A DNA stretch of 64,000 bases from [Clostridium] fimetarium (GTDB taxonomy: Bacteria > Bacillota > Clostridia > Lachnospirales > Lachnospiraceae). A model generated the notes under the pieces. The model was not told the DNA's origin, did no database searches, and saw only the letters and a program-made list of their open reading frames with translations. This document shows positions 51,042 to 59,880 of this stretch, in pieces; within the stretch, counting starts at the first letter, position 1; each line of letters opens with the position of its first letter. A program made the position numbers and the translations under genes. Location: contig NZ_FOJI01000002.1 of assembly GCF_900111235.1 (NCBI RefSeq), forward strand, positions 186,001-250,000, read 5' to 3'.

Positions 51042-52004
51042 ATGGGGAATGAATTGGATAAAAGTATGTGCCAGAAGAAGGTACAGCTAATCAAAGAAAG
51101 CATTAATAAGGTGATTATAGGCAAATCAGATACAATTGATATGCTGTTAACGGCAGTGATTTCAAAGGGACATGTATTACTAGAAGATGTGCCAGGAACT
51201 GGTAAGACGGTTATGGCTAAAACTTTTGCAAAATCAATCAATGCAGAGTTTCAAAGAATTCAGTTTACACCAGATTTATTGCCATCTGATGTTACCGGAA
51301 TTAATTATTATAATCAAAAACTAGGTGAATTTACATTTAGAAAGGGACCTGTATTTGGTAATATAATATTAGCGGATGAGATAAATAGGGCAACACCAAG
51401 AACTCAGTCTAGTTTACTTGAATGTATGGAGGAACATCAGATTACAATCGATGGTGAAACTCGTATTTTAGATGAGCCATTTCTTGTAATTGCAACACAA
51501 AACCCAATAGAAACATCTGGGACATTTCAGCTTCCAGAAGCACAGTTGGATAGATTTATTATGAAGCTAAATATGGGATATCCAGATAAAGCAGAAGAAA
51601 TTAGTATCATAGATAGATTCTTATTAGAAAGTCCATTTGATACAATCATCCCAGTTTGCGAAAAGGAAGATATTATTAATATGCAAGCGGAGGCTAAGAA
51701 TATATACATTCATTCTGCACTGAAAGAGTACATAGTAGATGTTGTGAATGCTACAAGGAATCTGAAAAATGTTTCAATAGGCGTAAGCCCTAGAGGCACA
51801 CTTACAATGATTAATGCAGCTCGTTCATACGCATATATTCAAGGACGAAGTTATGTTGTTCCAGAAGATATTAAGAAGTTGGCAGTTCCTGTATTTGCTC
51901 ACAGATTAGTATTGAAATTAGGTATGACTAGAGAAGATAACAGGGAATTATTTATAGAGCAGGCGTTGGAATCAGTTCCGGTACCAACTGAAGAGTGGAG
52001 CTGA
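51042..52004 (+). CDS. MoxR-family AAA+ ATPase
   Basis: 320 residues. Walker A PGTGKT (51-56) in LLEDVPGTGKTVMAK, RIQFTPDLLPSDVTGINYY, KGPVFGNIILADEINRATP (Walker B), CMEEHQITIDG, ATQNPIETSGTFQLPEAQLDRF (sensor 1 and Arg finger) and the C-terminal lid VSPRGTLTMINAARSYA. MoxR ATPases act as chaperones that assemble or activate partner complexes, usually together with DUF58 and von Willebrand-type proteins; the DUF58 gene follows after one base. SD GGAGG lies 8 bases before ATG 51042. Confidence 0.94.
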   Translation: MGNELDKSMCQKKVQLIKESINKVIIGKSDTIDMLLTAVISKGHVLLEDVPGTGKTVMAKTFAKSINAEFQRIQFTPDLLPSDVTGINYYNQKLGEFTFRKGPVFGNIILADEINRATPRTQSSLLECMEEHQITIDGETRILDEPFLVIATQNPIETSGTFQLPEAQLDRFIMKLNMGYPDKAEEISIIDRFLLESPFDTIIPVCEKEDIINMQAEAKNIYIHSALKEYIVDVVNATRNLKNVSIGVSPRGTLTMINAARSYAYIQGRSYVVPEDIKKLAVPVFAHRLVLKLGMTREDNRELFIEQALESVPVPTEEWS

Positions 52005-52005
52005 G

Positions 52006-53130
52006 ATGGAAATAGTATTAATGCTGGCAGGAGCCGGAATTTCTTATATGATAATTGAACGCATATATGTAAAATTTTGGCTAAAGGGGTTGTCTGCAGA
52101 GATTGGTTTTGCAAATGAGTATGCAACTCCTGGAGATATTGTAAATCTTGTGGAAGTGGTTACGAATGAGAAATGGATGCCACTTCATTTTATAAATGTA
52201 AAGTTTCAACTTGATAGAAATCTCAAATTTGATAATAAGGATTCAAATTCAGTGGTTTCTGACAAATCGTATAAAAACGATGTATTTTCATTGTTGTTTT
52301 ATCAAAAAATCACAAGGACGATTCCACTTTTATGTAAGAAAAGAGGGTATTATACAATCGATAAGATAGAACTTTTATCTATGGGTCTATTTATGAATGA
52401 TATTTTATCGGTTACGATTCCAATTTCAAGTGAATTAGTAGTATATCCAGCATTTGTGAATACAGACACGGTTGAAGTACCTTTTCGAAAAATCATGGGA
52501 GCGATTATTACCAATAGGCATATATATGAAGATCCATTTGAATTTAGAGGGATACGTGATTATCAAGACTATGACTCTATGGATAAAATCAATTGGAAGG
52601 CAACAGCAAAAACGAGTGAGCTAAAAGTTAATTTTTATGATTATACGGCTAGTCAAGAAGTTTGTATTCTTTTAAATCTTGAGTACGAAGGAATGTTAAA
52701 ATATGAGTCTCTTTTAGAAGAAAGTATCAGTATAGCAGCCAGTCTTATGCAGATGTTGATTGAAAGTGGTGTTTCTACAAGTATAATTTGTAATGGGAAA
52801 GATATTTTAACAGACGAAAACATATTGTTTAACTGTGGAAATGGATTTGATCATATTAACTCTATTAATTTAGGCTTGGCTCGAATAGATTTAAAAAAGC
52901 CGGCGGATGATTTTCCTGAATTGATATCTGATAATTTATCGAAAATATCAAACAACGCATTGTATATTCTTATTTCCTCCTGTAAAAATAGTAAGATGCA
53001 AGAAGAGTATAACAGAATGTGTTCTGACAGCAAAGGCTCAATATGGATAGTCCCTTATAATGCTGGATTCGATTGGGAACCTAAGAATTGTGAACTTGCA
53101 GATATCATATCTTGGGAGGTGCTATTATGA
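52006..53130 (+). CDS. DUF58-domain protein
   Basis: 374 residues. A single hydrophobic segment at the N-terminus (~3-15), a beta-rich region, and the DUF58 core DPFEFRGIRDYQDYDSMDKINWKATAKTSELKV (landmarks RGIRDYQ and INWKATAK), which is the family's conserved R-x-Y-x-P-x-D-x-x-x-x-I-x-W-K pattern. A von Willebrand-like fold follows. It starts one base after the MoxR stop and overlaps the next gene by four bases (ATGA), so the three proteins are probably made in fixed ratio and act as a complex. Biological role is unknown. Confidence 0.88.
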   Translation: MEIVLMLAGAGISYMIIERIYVKFWLKGLSAEIGFANEYATPGDIVNLVEVVTNEKWMPLHFINVKFQLDRNLKFDNKDSNSVVSDKSYKNDVFSLLFYQKITRTIPLLCKKRGYYTIDKIELLSMGLFMNDILSVTIPISSELVVYPAFVNTDTVEVPFRKIMGAIITNRHIYEDPFEFRGIRDYQDYDSMDKINWKATAKTSELKVNFYDYTASQEVCILLNLEYEGMLKYESLLEESISIAASLMQMLIESGVSTSIICNGKDILTDENILFNCGNGFDHINSINLGLARIDLKKPADDFPELISDNLSKISNNALYILISSCKNSKMQEEYNRMCSDSKGSIWIVPYNAGFDWEPKNCELADIISWEVLL

Positions 53131-54365
53131 CTAATCGAAGAATCAAGGTAGCTTTGAGATTATTAGAGATCGTAATGCAATGTCTGTTTTTTGTTACGTT
53201 GAACATCATTGTTTCATATTTATTGCTGAAATATAATGTGAGTGAATATAACAGATGTTTAATGATTTCTGTTTTAGTAATTGCAGCTTATCTTTTCAGG
53301 AAATATATTCATAGCTTTTTTACATTTTATCTTTTACATGTGTTTTTATTTGTAGCAGCCGTGTTTTATGCTAGATCCGCGAATGAGTGTTTCCTATATA
53401 TTCTTCAAGTTGGAATATTAGTGGCTTTTTCAGGGCATATAAAGGTAGCAACTATGAGGGTTACCGAAGAAAAGATGTCATTGGTTGGCATGGCTGTAAT
53501 GGTTGTTTGCTATATGCTTGGTCTGGGCACACATAATACTGTTATGATACAAAGTGGGTTGCTAATATTGGTGTTATTTACATTGGCAGAGATTATTTAC
53601 AATAATCTTGATAAGATTAACAATGTATTTATTGATAACAAAGAAAATGCTGATTTTCCAGCCAAACAGTTATTCCGGGTTAATATGGATATGTTAGCTA
53701 CATCAGTGATAATTATTTTTATGGCAATGATGGCTTTTTATTCAGGACCATTTGGAAATATTTTTCAAATGATAGGAAGATTTTTGCAATGGATAATCGC
53801 ATTGATATTAAAGTTGCTACTGTATAGAAAACCAATAGAACAGAGGGTGTTACCTACATTATCCGTCGAGACTATAGGTGATAGTTCAGAAGATAGCGCT
53901 GAAGGTATGGATCCGCCTATATCAGGATCATTTGATCAACTATTTTATGCATTACTAATTATGTTTATAATATTTATTACATTAGTTCTTATTATAAAAA
54001 TCGTAAAAGAAATGAAAAATTTCTCGAAAAAGAAAAAACTTGGAGCAGATATGATTGAATTCATAAAGCCCAAAAAGAATGCTACGAGTAAAATTAAAAT
54101 TTCAAGGGTGAATCATAAAAATGAAGCGTCCGAATTAGATTATAACTTAAAACTTCGAAAGATATATAAGAAAAAAGTGAAGAAAGGTTTGGGCAAAGAA
54201 AAACTACCAACAAATGCATTTCCTGAGGAGATTACGAGAAAAGGAATATCGGAAGATGAAAAAGATATCAAAATTGTAACAGAAATTTATGAAAAAGCCA
54301 GGTATTCTAATGAGAAAGTTAATGCAGAAGAAATTGAGATAATCAAAAATATAAACAATACATAA
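53127..54365 (+). CDS. Polytopic membrane protein in MoxR-DUF58 operon
   Basis: 412 residues from ATG 53127, six bases after GGGAGGT; the ATG lies within the DUF58 stop. Residues ~15-175 hold about six hydrophobic segments; another follows at ~195-235, then a loop with Glu/Asp/Ser, a final membrane segment (~275-297) and a basic ~115-residue cytoplasmic tail (KKKLGADMIEFIKPKKN, YKKKVKKGLGKEKLP). In many bacteria this place is taken by a transglutaminase-domain membrane protein; no such catalytic core (Cys-His-Asp) was found. The membrane part and tail arrangement resemble the frame of that protein without its enzymatic domain. Confidence 0.7.
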   Translation: MTNRRIKVALRLLEIVMQCLFFVTLNIIVSYLLLKYNVSEYNRCLMISVLVIAAYLFRKYIHSFFTFYLLHVFLFVAAVFYARSANECFLYILQVGILVAFSGHIKVATMRVTEEKMSLVGMAVMVVCYMLGLGTHNTVMIQSGLLILVLFTLAEIIYNNLDKINNVFIDNKENADFPAKQLFRVNMDMLATSVIIIFMAMMAFYSGPFGNIFQMIGRFLQWIIALILKLLLYRKPIEQRVLPTLSVETIGDSSEDSAEGMDPPISGSFDQLFYALLIMFIIFITLVLIIKIVKEMKNFSKKKKLGADMIEFIKPKKNATSKIKISRVNHKNEASELDYNLKLRKIYKKKVKKGLGKEKLPTNAFPEEITRKGISEDEKDIKIVTEIYEKARYSNEKVNAEEIEIIKNINNT

Positions 54366-54381
54366 TATTTTAAAATAATAC

Positions 54382-54410
54382 TTTACTTTAGAAAAAGAAC
54401 CGTGTATAAT
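54382..54410 (+). promoter_or_regulatory. Promoter of the T-box leuA transcript
   Basis: TTTACT (54382-54387), 17-base spacer, TATAAT (54405-54410). Lies just before the T-box leader. Confidence 0.6.
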
Positions 54411-54430
54411 TATTTTTAATAATAAGTAAA

Positions 54431-54745
54431 TGCATTGAAGAGGAATAGTACATACAGACTTATATCAGAGAGTTGTCGGATGGTGCGAGACAACAGATAG
54501 AAAGTATGGAACTCGCCTTGGAGCAGCTATCCAAAATCTAATATATAATAATTATTATATTAGAAAGTAGAAGTAGTCGGAATCCAACCGTTATTGTGGA
54601 GAGAATATAAGGCAATTGCCCGTATTCAGTGAGAGCGCAAACGTAGTTTGCGAAGAAGAGTGGTAACGCGTGAGACTTATAGTCTTTCGTCTCTTGATAT
54701 TATACATTTGTATAATGTCAAGAGACGAAAGGCTTTTTTTACGTG
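54431..54745 (+). promoter_or_regulatory. T-box leader, leucine-specific (CTC specifier)
   Basis: Elements in order: stem I with GTTGTC/GACAAC arm (54472-54477, 54489-54494); specifier context GGAACTCGCC with CTC (54512-54514, Leu); stem III hairpin CGCAAAC/GTTTGCG (54636-54652); T-box GAGTGGTAACGCG (54658-54670); and a terminator with arms 54684-54706 and 54709-54731 followed by seven T residues. It binds uncharged tRNA-Leu and lets transcription continue into leuA when leucine is scarce. The T-box core reads GGTAACGCG rather than the more common GGTACCGCG. Confidence 0.92.
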
Positions 54746-54837
54746 TAAGCAAGGAGGAACATCCAGCGAATTTACTTATTATATTTAGATATAATCAGGA
54801 ACTGTTAAACAGAATAGATTAAGAGGAGGATTTGAAT

Positions 54838-56508
54838 ATGTTTGATTACAGACAGTACAAAAAGAATTATTTTATGCCACCAACAGAGTGTATGGATTGG
54901 GCAAAGAAAGAATCAGTGGATAAAGCACCAATATGGTGTAGCGTTGACTTAAGAGATGGTAATCAGTCGTTAATTGAACCTATGAGCTTAGAAGAAAAAC
55001 TCGAATTTTTTAAAATGCTTGTTAAAATTGGATTTAAAGAAATTGAAGTGGGATTTCCGGCTGCATCTGATACAGAATATCAGTTGGTTAGAACCTTGAT
55101 TGAGCAGGATTTGATTCCAAAGGATGTTACAATTCAAGTACTTACACAAGCTAGGGAACATATAATTAGAAAAACTTTTGAAGCTGTTAAGGGCGCTCCA
55201 AGTGTAGTTGTTCATTTGTATAATTCGGTATCCGTTGCTCAAAGAGAGCAGGTATTTAAAAAATCAAAACAAGAAATCTTGGATATTGCTGTTGAAGGAG
55301 CTAAACTGCTTAAGAAATTAGCCAATGAGACAGAAGGTAACTTTTCATTTGAATATAGTCCAGAAAGTTTCACAGGAACAGAAGTTGAATACGCACTTGA
55401 TGTATGCAACCATGTAATCGATATTTGGGAGCCAACAGCCAATCATAAAGTTATTATTAATATTCCAGCAACTGTTGAATGCTCAATGCCTCATGTGTTT
55501 GCAAGCCAGGTTGAGTATATGCATAAGAATCTTCATAGCAGAGAGAATGTAATTATTTCTCTTCATCCACATAATGATAGAGGTTGTGGCGTAAGTGACT
55601 CAGAGATGGGGATTCTTGCCGGAGCCGATAGAATTGAAGGAACGTTATTTGGTAATGGCGAACGTACGGGTAATGTTGATATCATTACGTTAGCAATGAA
55701 TATGTACGCGCAAGGAGTTGATCCCGTGCTTGATTTGTCAAATATGCCAGAAATAGCAGAAACTTATGAAAGATTAACGCAGATGACAATTCATGACAGA
55801 CATCCATATTGTGGGAAACTTGTATTTGCTGCATTTTCTGGTTCACATCAAGATGCTATTGCAAAGGGAATGAAATGGAGAGAAGAGAAGGACCCATTAC
55901 ATTGGACAGTTCCATATCTTCCAATTAATCCAGAAGATGTAGGCCGTAAATATGATGCAGATGTAATCCGAATTAACAGTCAGTCAGGCAAAGGTGGGGT
56001 TGCATACATCTTAGAACAAAGTTATGGCTTGAAACTTCCGGTTAAAATGAGAGAAGACTTTGGATATGCAGTGAAAGCAGTGTCAGATGTTCAACATAAG
56101 GAATTATTACCACAAGCTATTTTAGATATTTTTGAAAAACGATACAAAAAATATATGCCAGTATTTGATATCGTGGAATGCCATTTCAAACAACAAAATG
56201 GAATTCAGACAACAATAACCGTTGAGTCTGAGGGCGTTAAAACGGTTGTTGAAGCTGGAGGAAATGGCCGTTTGGATGCAGTAAGCAGTGCACTGAGCAA
56301 ACATTTCAATGTACCTTGTCAAATTATTTGCTTTGAGGAACATGCACTTCAAGATGGTTCAGATTCAAGTGCTATTGCTTATGTAGGAATTAAAGGCATA
56401 GATGGTAATTCGTATTTTGGAATTGGTATTGATCCAGATACAATTAGGGCTTCAATTGATGCAATTGTATCTGCTATGAATAGAAGTCTTGAGATTGCGT
56501 CTCGTTAA
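54838..56508 (+). CDS. leuA: 2-isopropylmalate synthase
   Basis: 556 residues from ATG 54838, eight bases after AGAGGAGGA (TTG 54832 is too close). It is of the long type 2 form (~550-600 residues) found in actinobacteria and some Clostridia. The DRE-TIM barrel starts WCSVDLRDGNQSLIEPM, followed by EVGFPAASDTEYQLVR, SLHPHNDRGCGVSDSEMG with metal-binding His residues, and TLFGNGERTGNVDIITLAMN. The C-terminal LeuA regulatory domain (~430-550) ends GIDPDTIRASIDAIVSAMNR. It condenses acetyl-CoA with 2-oxoisovalerate, the first step to leucine. Controlled by the T-box upstream. Other leu genes are not in this window. Confidence 0.95.
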   Translation: MFDYRQYKKNYFMPPTECMDWAKKESVDKAPIWCSVDLRDGNQSLIEPMSLEEKLEFFKMLVKIGFKEIEVGFPAASDTEYQLVRTLIEQDLIPKDVTIQVLTQAREHIIRKTFEAVKGAPSVVVHLYNSVSVAQREQVFKKSKQEILDIAVEGAKLLKKLANETEGNFSFEYSPESFTGTEVEYALDVCNHVIDIWEPTANHKVIINIPATVECSMPHVFASQVEYMHKNLHSRENVIISLHPHNDRGCGVSDSEMGILAGADRIEGTLFGNGERTGNVDIITLAMNMYAQGVDPVLDLSNMPEIAETYERLTQMTIHDRHPYCGKLVFAAFSGSHQDAIAKGMKWREEKDPLHWTVPYLPINPEDVGRKYDADVIRINSQSGKGGVAYILEQSYGLKLPVKMREDFGYAVKAVSDVQHKELLPQAILDIFEKRYKKYMPVFDIVECHFKQQNGIQTTITVESEGVKTVVEAGGNGRLDAVSSALSKHFNVPCQIICFEEHALQDGSDSSAIAYVGIKGIDGNSYFGIGIDPDTIRASIDAIVSAMNRSLEIASR

Positions 56509-56533
56509 AGAAAAAGCAGAAATAATGAATATC

Positions 56534-56582
56534 AAATAAAGAGTAGCATACTTATAGTATAAGTATGCTACTCTTTTATTTG
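56534..56582 (+). terminator. Terminator after leuA
   Basis: GAGTAGCATACTTA pairs with TAAGTATGCTACTC, and outer AAATAAA/TTTTATTT extends the stem. The T-rich right arm serves as the tail. Confidence 0.9.
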
Positions 56583-56745
56583 ATTTTTGCATTTACATAA
56601 AAATCAGTAAGAATAACGTGGATTTTTGTGAAAAAATTAAAAATTACTACTAATATAGGGTAGGAGGTGTTTATAGAATAGAATATAATGTGATAAATAA
56701 AGGAAATTTAGATGAGCATTGCATAAATAAAAAGGAGGATTTATT

Positions 56746-58467
56746 ATGAAAAACAAAAATATAATTAAGATAATAAAAAAGTATAGTAAGGCCACAGTAT
56801 CAGTAGTTATGGTATTTGTATTGACGGTAAGTGCTGCAACATTAAGCATAATGGCATCTGGAAGTGCCAATGCTGATGTGCAGATAGAATTAAAAGCGTT
56901 ATTGGGAGAGGCAAAAAGTTATGGCGTATTTGCAGATAGTGCACTTATAGCGGGTGATTTTGAATCTAATATTGCAACGAATAACTTAAAGGTCGATGGA
57001 ACAAAAGATATAGGAAATACTGTAGGTACTAAGACGAATGTTGCAGGAACAAGTTTTCTTAAAAATTTTGAATCTGGAATTTTACAACTTAGATCGGCTG
57101 ATAATATTGTAGTAGGATCTCAATTTACGAAAACTGGAAATATTGTCACTTTTGGAAGTGGTAATGGCGTTATTTCAACAGCAAATGCTCAAAATGTTAA
57201 ATTTTATGTAAATCCAAATTATGTAAATATATCAAATACGCTTTCTACAATTGCAGCAAATTTTTCTCAGTATACAAGCACATCAGATAATACAAAAGGA
57301 TCAGTTGTTAATCTTAGCGATATGAATAATGGTATTATCGATATATCAAAATGTACAGATATGATATGCTCTATAAACATTACAATGGCAGCATATAACA
57401 AATTGCAGACAGGTCAATTAAAGATAACAAAAAATAATGACCAGATAGTAATTATTAATATAAGTGGAGATTATTCAGGATTTGCTTTATCAAGATTTAC
57501 AGTAAATGGAGTAGCTTCATCAAATGATAATGATATTATTGCAGATACAGTTATTTTTAATTTTTCAGATTATAGTGGATCACTCAGTCTCTCAGAAGTT
57601 TGTGGAATAGTAGTTGCTACGAAAGCAAATGTTACTATTACCGGTACATCAAGAGGAAGAGTAATCGCAAAAACATTTACAAATCCAGGTGGTGAATGGC
57701 ATTTTCTTGCTAAAGATCTTGAAATAGAGACAGAAACAGATCCATCAACACAAGCACCAACACAACAACCAACAACACAACCAGTAACACAACAACCAAC
57801 AACACAACCAGTAACACAACAACCAACAACACAACCAGTAACACAACAACCAACAACACAACCAGTAACACAGCAACCAACAACACAGCCAGTAACACAG
57901 CAACCAACAACACAGCCAGTAACACAACAACCAACAACACAACCAGTAACACAGCAACCAACAACACAACCAGTAACACAGCAACCAACAACACAACCAG
58001 TAACACAACAACCTACAACACAACCAGAAACACAGCAACCAACAACACAACCAGAAACACAGCAACCAACAACACAACCAGAAACACAACAACCAACAAC
58101 ACAACCAGTAACACAGCAACCAACAACGCAACCAACAACACAGCAACCAACAACACAACCAGCAACACAACAATCTACAACACAATCAGTAACACAACAA
58201 CCTACAACACAACCAGTAACTCAACCAACAACTAAAGCTGGAGAGGTATTTGCAGACGAAGATAATGTTACAAAAGCAACAGTAACAGCAACAAAAGCTC
58301 CAGAAGTGTATGCAGATGAAGATAAAGTTCAAACTGGTGATAAAAATTCTATTTCGATTTATATGATTGCAGTAGGTGTTTCAGCTCTAATTATATTAGG
58401 CTTTGTTATAATAGAGAAAACGAAAAAAGATAAAAAAAGAAAAGAAGATCAAAGTAATATCAAATAA
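56746..58467 (+). CDS. Surface protein: choice-of-anchor-A domain, Thr/Gln/Pro nonapeptide repeats, C-terminal membrane anchor
   Basis: 573 residues. Signal peptide (~1-43). Residues ~46-325 form a choice-of-anchor-A/collagen-binding-like beta domain with GVFADSALIAGDFESNIA, an INITMAAYNKLQ stretch and SEVCGIVVATKANVTITGTSRGRVIAKT in part. Residues 340-492 are 17 nonapeptides of Q-Q-P-T-T-Q-P-V-T type. Then two V/F-Y-A-D-E-D repeats, V-Q-T-G-D-K, a membrane segment (~537-556) and a lysine-rich tail. The tail resembles a sortase signal lacking the Leu-Pro start. SD AAGGAGGA precedes ATG 56746. Adhesion to host or plant polymers is inferred from domain type only. Confidence 0.82.
   Translation: MKNKNIIKIIKKYSKATVSVVMVFVLTVSAATLSIMASGSANADVQIELKALLGEAKSYGVFADSALIAGDFESNIATNNLKVDGTKDIGNTVGTKTNVAGTSFLKNFESGILQLRSADNIVVGSQFTKTGNIVTFGSGNGVISTANAQNVKFYVNPNYVNISNTLSTIAANFSQYTSTSDNTKGSVVNLSDMNNGIIDISKCTDMICSINITMAAYNKLQTGQLKITKNNDQIVIINISGDYSGFALSRFTVNGVASSNDNDIIADTVIFNFSDYSGSLSLSEVCGIVVATKANVTITGTSRGRVIAKTFTNPGGEWHFLAKDLEIETETDPSTQAPTQQPTTQPVTQQPTTQPVTQQPTTQPVTQQPTTQPVTQQPTTQPVTQQPTTQPVTQQPTTQPVTQQPTTQPVTQQPTTQPVTQQPTTQPETQQPTTQPETQQPTTQPETQQPTTQPVTQQPTTQPTTQQPTTQPATQQSTTQSVTQQPTTQPVTQPTTKAGEVFADEDNVTKATVTATKAPEVYADEDKVQTGDKNSISIYMIAVGVSALIILGFVIIEKTKKDKKRKEDQSNIK
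57763..58221 (+). repeat. 27-bp coding tandem repeat x17
   Basis: Seventeen in-frame 27-base units encoding Q-Q-P-T-T-Q-P-x-T, where x is Val in units 1-9, 13 and 16-17, Glu in 10-12, Thr in 14 and Ala in 15. Unit 16 has Pro-to-Ser changes. Codons differ mainly as CAA/CAG and CCA/CCT, so recent expansion is likely. Confidence 0.95.
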
Positions 58468-58507
58468 TAGTTAAATAGAAATTAATCTTTATTTATAAAA
58501 ATAGATC

Positions 58508-58552
58508 GCATCATAAATAAGTAATATTTATACTTATTTATGATGCTTTTTA
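58508..58552 (+). terminator. Terminator after the anchor-A protein gene
   Basis: Perfect 16-base arms GCATCATAAATAAGTA (58508-58523) and its complement (58531-58546), followed by TTTT. Confidence 0.93.
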
Positions 58553-58561
58553 TATATACAG

Positions 58562-58591
58562 TTGAAAACGCTTTTAACTGTATGCTATAAT
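58562..58591 (+). promoter_or_regulatory. Extended -10 promoter with cre-like box for the maf operon
   Basis: TTGAAA (58562-58567), 18-base spacer, TGC-TATAAT (58586-58591). TGAAAACGCTTTTA (58563-58576) overlaps the -35 box and matches the CcpA catabolite-responsive element core (TGAAA-x-CG-x-TTT), with the last bases diverging (TTA, not TCA). It also sits within ACAGTT-x-AAAA...TTTTAACTGT. Confidence 0.55.
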
Positions 58592-58652
58592 GCAAACTGT
58601 GTAGAAATATATAATTAATATATGATGATTATAGGAAGAAGGATACGATGTA

Positions 58653-59225
58653 ATGTTTAGATATGTTTTAGCATCAGCTTCTCCAAGAAGAAGAGAATTG
58701 TTAACCCAGGTAGGTATACATTTTCAGGTTATTAAAAGTGATATAGAAGAAATTATTACAAAAGTGGAACCTGATCAAGTTGTGATTGAATTATCGAGGC
58801 AAAAAGCACAGGATGTATATAATAATCTTGCAGAAAAGGAAAATGTTGTAGTAATTGGTGCGGATACAATTGTATATAATGATAATAAGATATTGGGTAA
58901 GCCGAGCGATGAGGAAGAGGCATTTAAAATGCTTGTTGAACTGTCAGGAAAAAGTCATTATGTTTATACAGGCGTTACATTAAATATTAATGGTAAGGCT
59001 TTTTCATTTGCAGAAAAGACAAGAGTAGATGTATGCTCATTGACAGAAGATGAGATTATCGAATATATTAAAACAAAGGAACCTTTAGACAAAGCAGGCG
59101 CTTATGCAATTCAAGGATTATTTGCAGCATACATTAAAGGAATCGAAGGTGATTACAATAATGTAGTTGGTTTACCAGTAGGCCGCTTATGTCAGGAATT
59201 GAAATATAGAGAGGTTAAATACTAA
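58653..59225 (+). CDS. maf: Maf-family nucleotide pyrophosphatase
   Basis: 190 residues, standard length. Signature ASASPRRRELL, then VVIGADTIVYNDNKILGKPSDEEEA and SGKSHYVYTGVTL, and the C-terminal LDKAGAYAIQGLFAAYIKGIEGDYNNVVGLPV (landmarks GAYAIQG and VVGLPV). These enzymes hydrolyse non-canonical or canonical NTPs (dTTP, UTP or modified) and are linked with septum arrest. ATG 58653 follows AGAAGGA. It heads a run of five tightly packed genes: two HAD phosphatases, a small acidic protein and rlmH, all on the same strand. Confidence 0.95.
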   Translation: MFRYVLASASPRRRELLTQVGIHFQVIKSDIEEIITKVEPDQVVIELSRQKAQDVYNNLAEKENVVVIGADTIVYNDNKILGKPSDEEEAFKMLVELSGKSHYVYTGVTLNINGKAFSFAEKTRVDVCSLTEDEIIEYIKTKEPLDKAGAYAIQGLFAAYIKGIEGDYNNVVGLPVGRLCQELKYREVKY

Positions 59226-59226
59226 T

Positions 59227-59880
59227 ATGAAATACAAATTATGCATATTTGATTTGGATGGAACAACTGCGGATTCAGTTGGAGCAATTGCTCATACAGC
59301 AAATCAATGCCTTACGTTATATGGATTGAAACCCAATCCCGTTGAAGATTATAAGCTGTTTGCAGGTGAAGGTCAGTTTGAATTAATCAAAAGAGCTTTA
59401 AAAGCTGCAGGTGATAAAGAATTAAAATTATATGATCAAGTGATGCCAAAGTATATTGAATTATTTAAAACTGGATGTATTTATAATGTTACTTCTTATC
59501 CAGGTGTAATTGAAATGTTGGAAAAAATGAAACAAATAGGAATCAAAATAGCTATTTTGAGCAATAAACAAAATGATAACACAGTGAAAGTTGTAGAGAC
59601 AATTTTTGGAAAAGGGTTCTTTGATGTAATATTAGGCCAAAAAGATACACATAATAGAAAACCTAGTCCTGAAGGTGCTAATATTTTAATGGAAGAATTC
59701 AAAGTCAAGTCAGAGGAATGCCTATACATAGGTGATACTGCAACTGACATGGAGACTGGTATCAACGCGGGTATCGATACGGTGGGAGTTACTTGGGGAT
59801 TTAGAACAAGGAAAGAACTTGCTTTCGCTAAGGCAAAATACATTGTGGATGAACCTAAGGAGATATTAGGATTATTATGA
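59227..59880 (+). CDS. HAD-family hydrolase (phosphoglycolate phosphatase-like)
   Basis: 217 residues. Motif I LCIFDLDGTTADS, motif II ILSNKQ, Lys in NRKPSPEG and motif IV YIGDTATDMETG, with a helical cap, in the Gph-like subfamily. It starts one base after the maf stop and its own end overlaps the next gene by four bases (ATGA). Substrate is unknown; phosphoglycolate and nucleotide monophosphates are typical of relatives. The neighbouring Maf enzyme releases nucleoside monophosphates, so a nucleotide-cleaning role is possible but unproven. Confidence 0.87.
   Translation: MKYKLCIFDLDGTTADSVGAIAHTANQCLTLYGLKPNPVEDYKLFAGEGQFELIKRALKAAGDKELKLYDQVMPKYIELFKTGCIYNVTSYPGVIEMLEKMKQIGIKIAILSNKQNDNTVKVVETIFGKGFFDVILGQKDTHNRKPSPEGANILMEEFKVKSEECLYIGDTATDMETGINAGIDTVGVTWGFRTRKELAFAKAKYIVDEPKEILGLL

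Noticed and set aside
57710-58185. Minus-strand frames across the 27-bp repeat, rich in Cys/Trp/Leu or Val/Leu
   Set aside because: Shadows of the repeat in the surface protein gene; repetitive composition and no start signals.
57763-58221. Regular repeats that might suggest a CRISPR array
   Set aside because: Repeats are contiguous, in frame and without unique spacers; no cas gene in the window.
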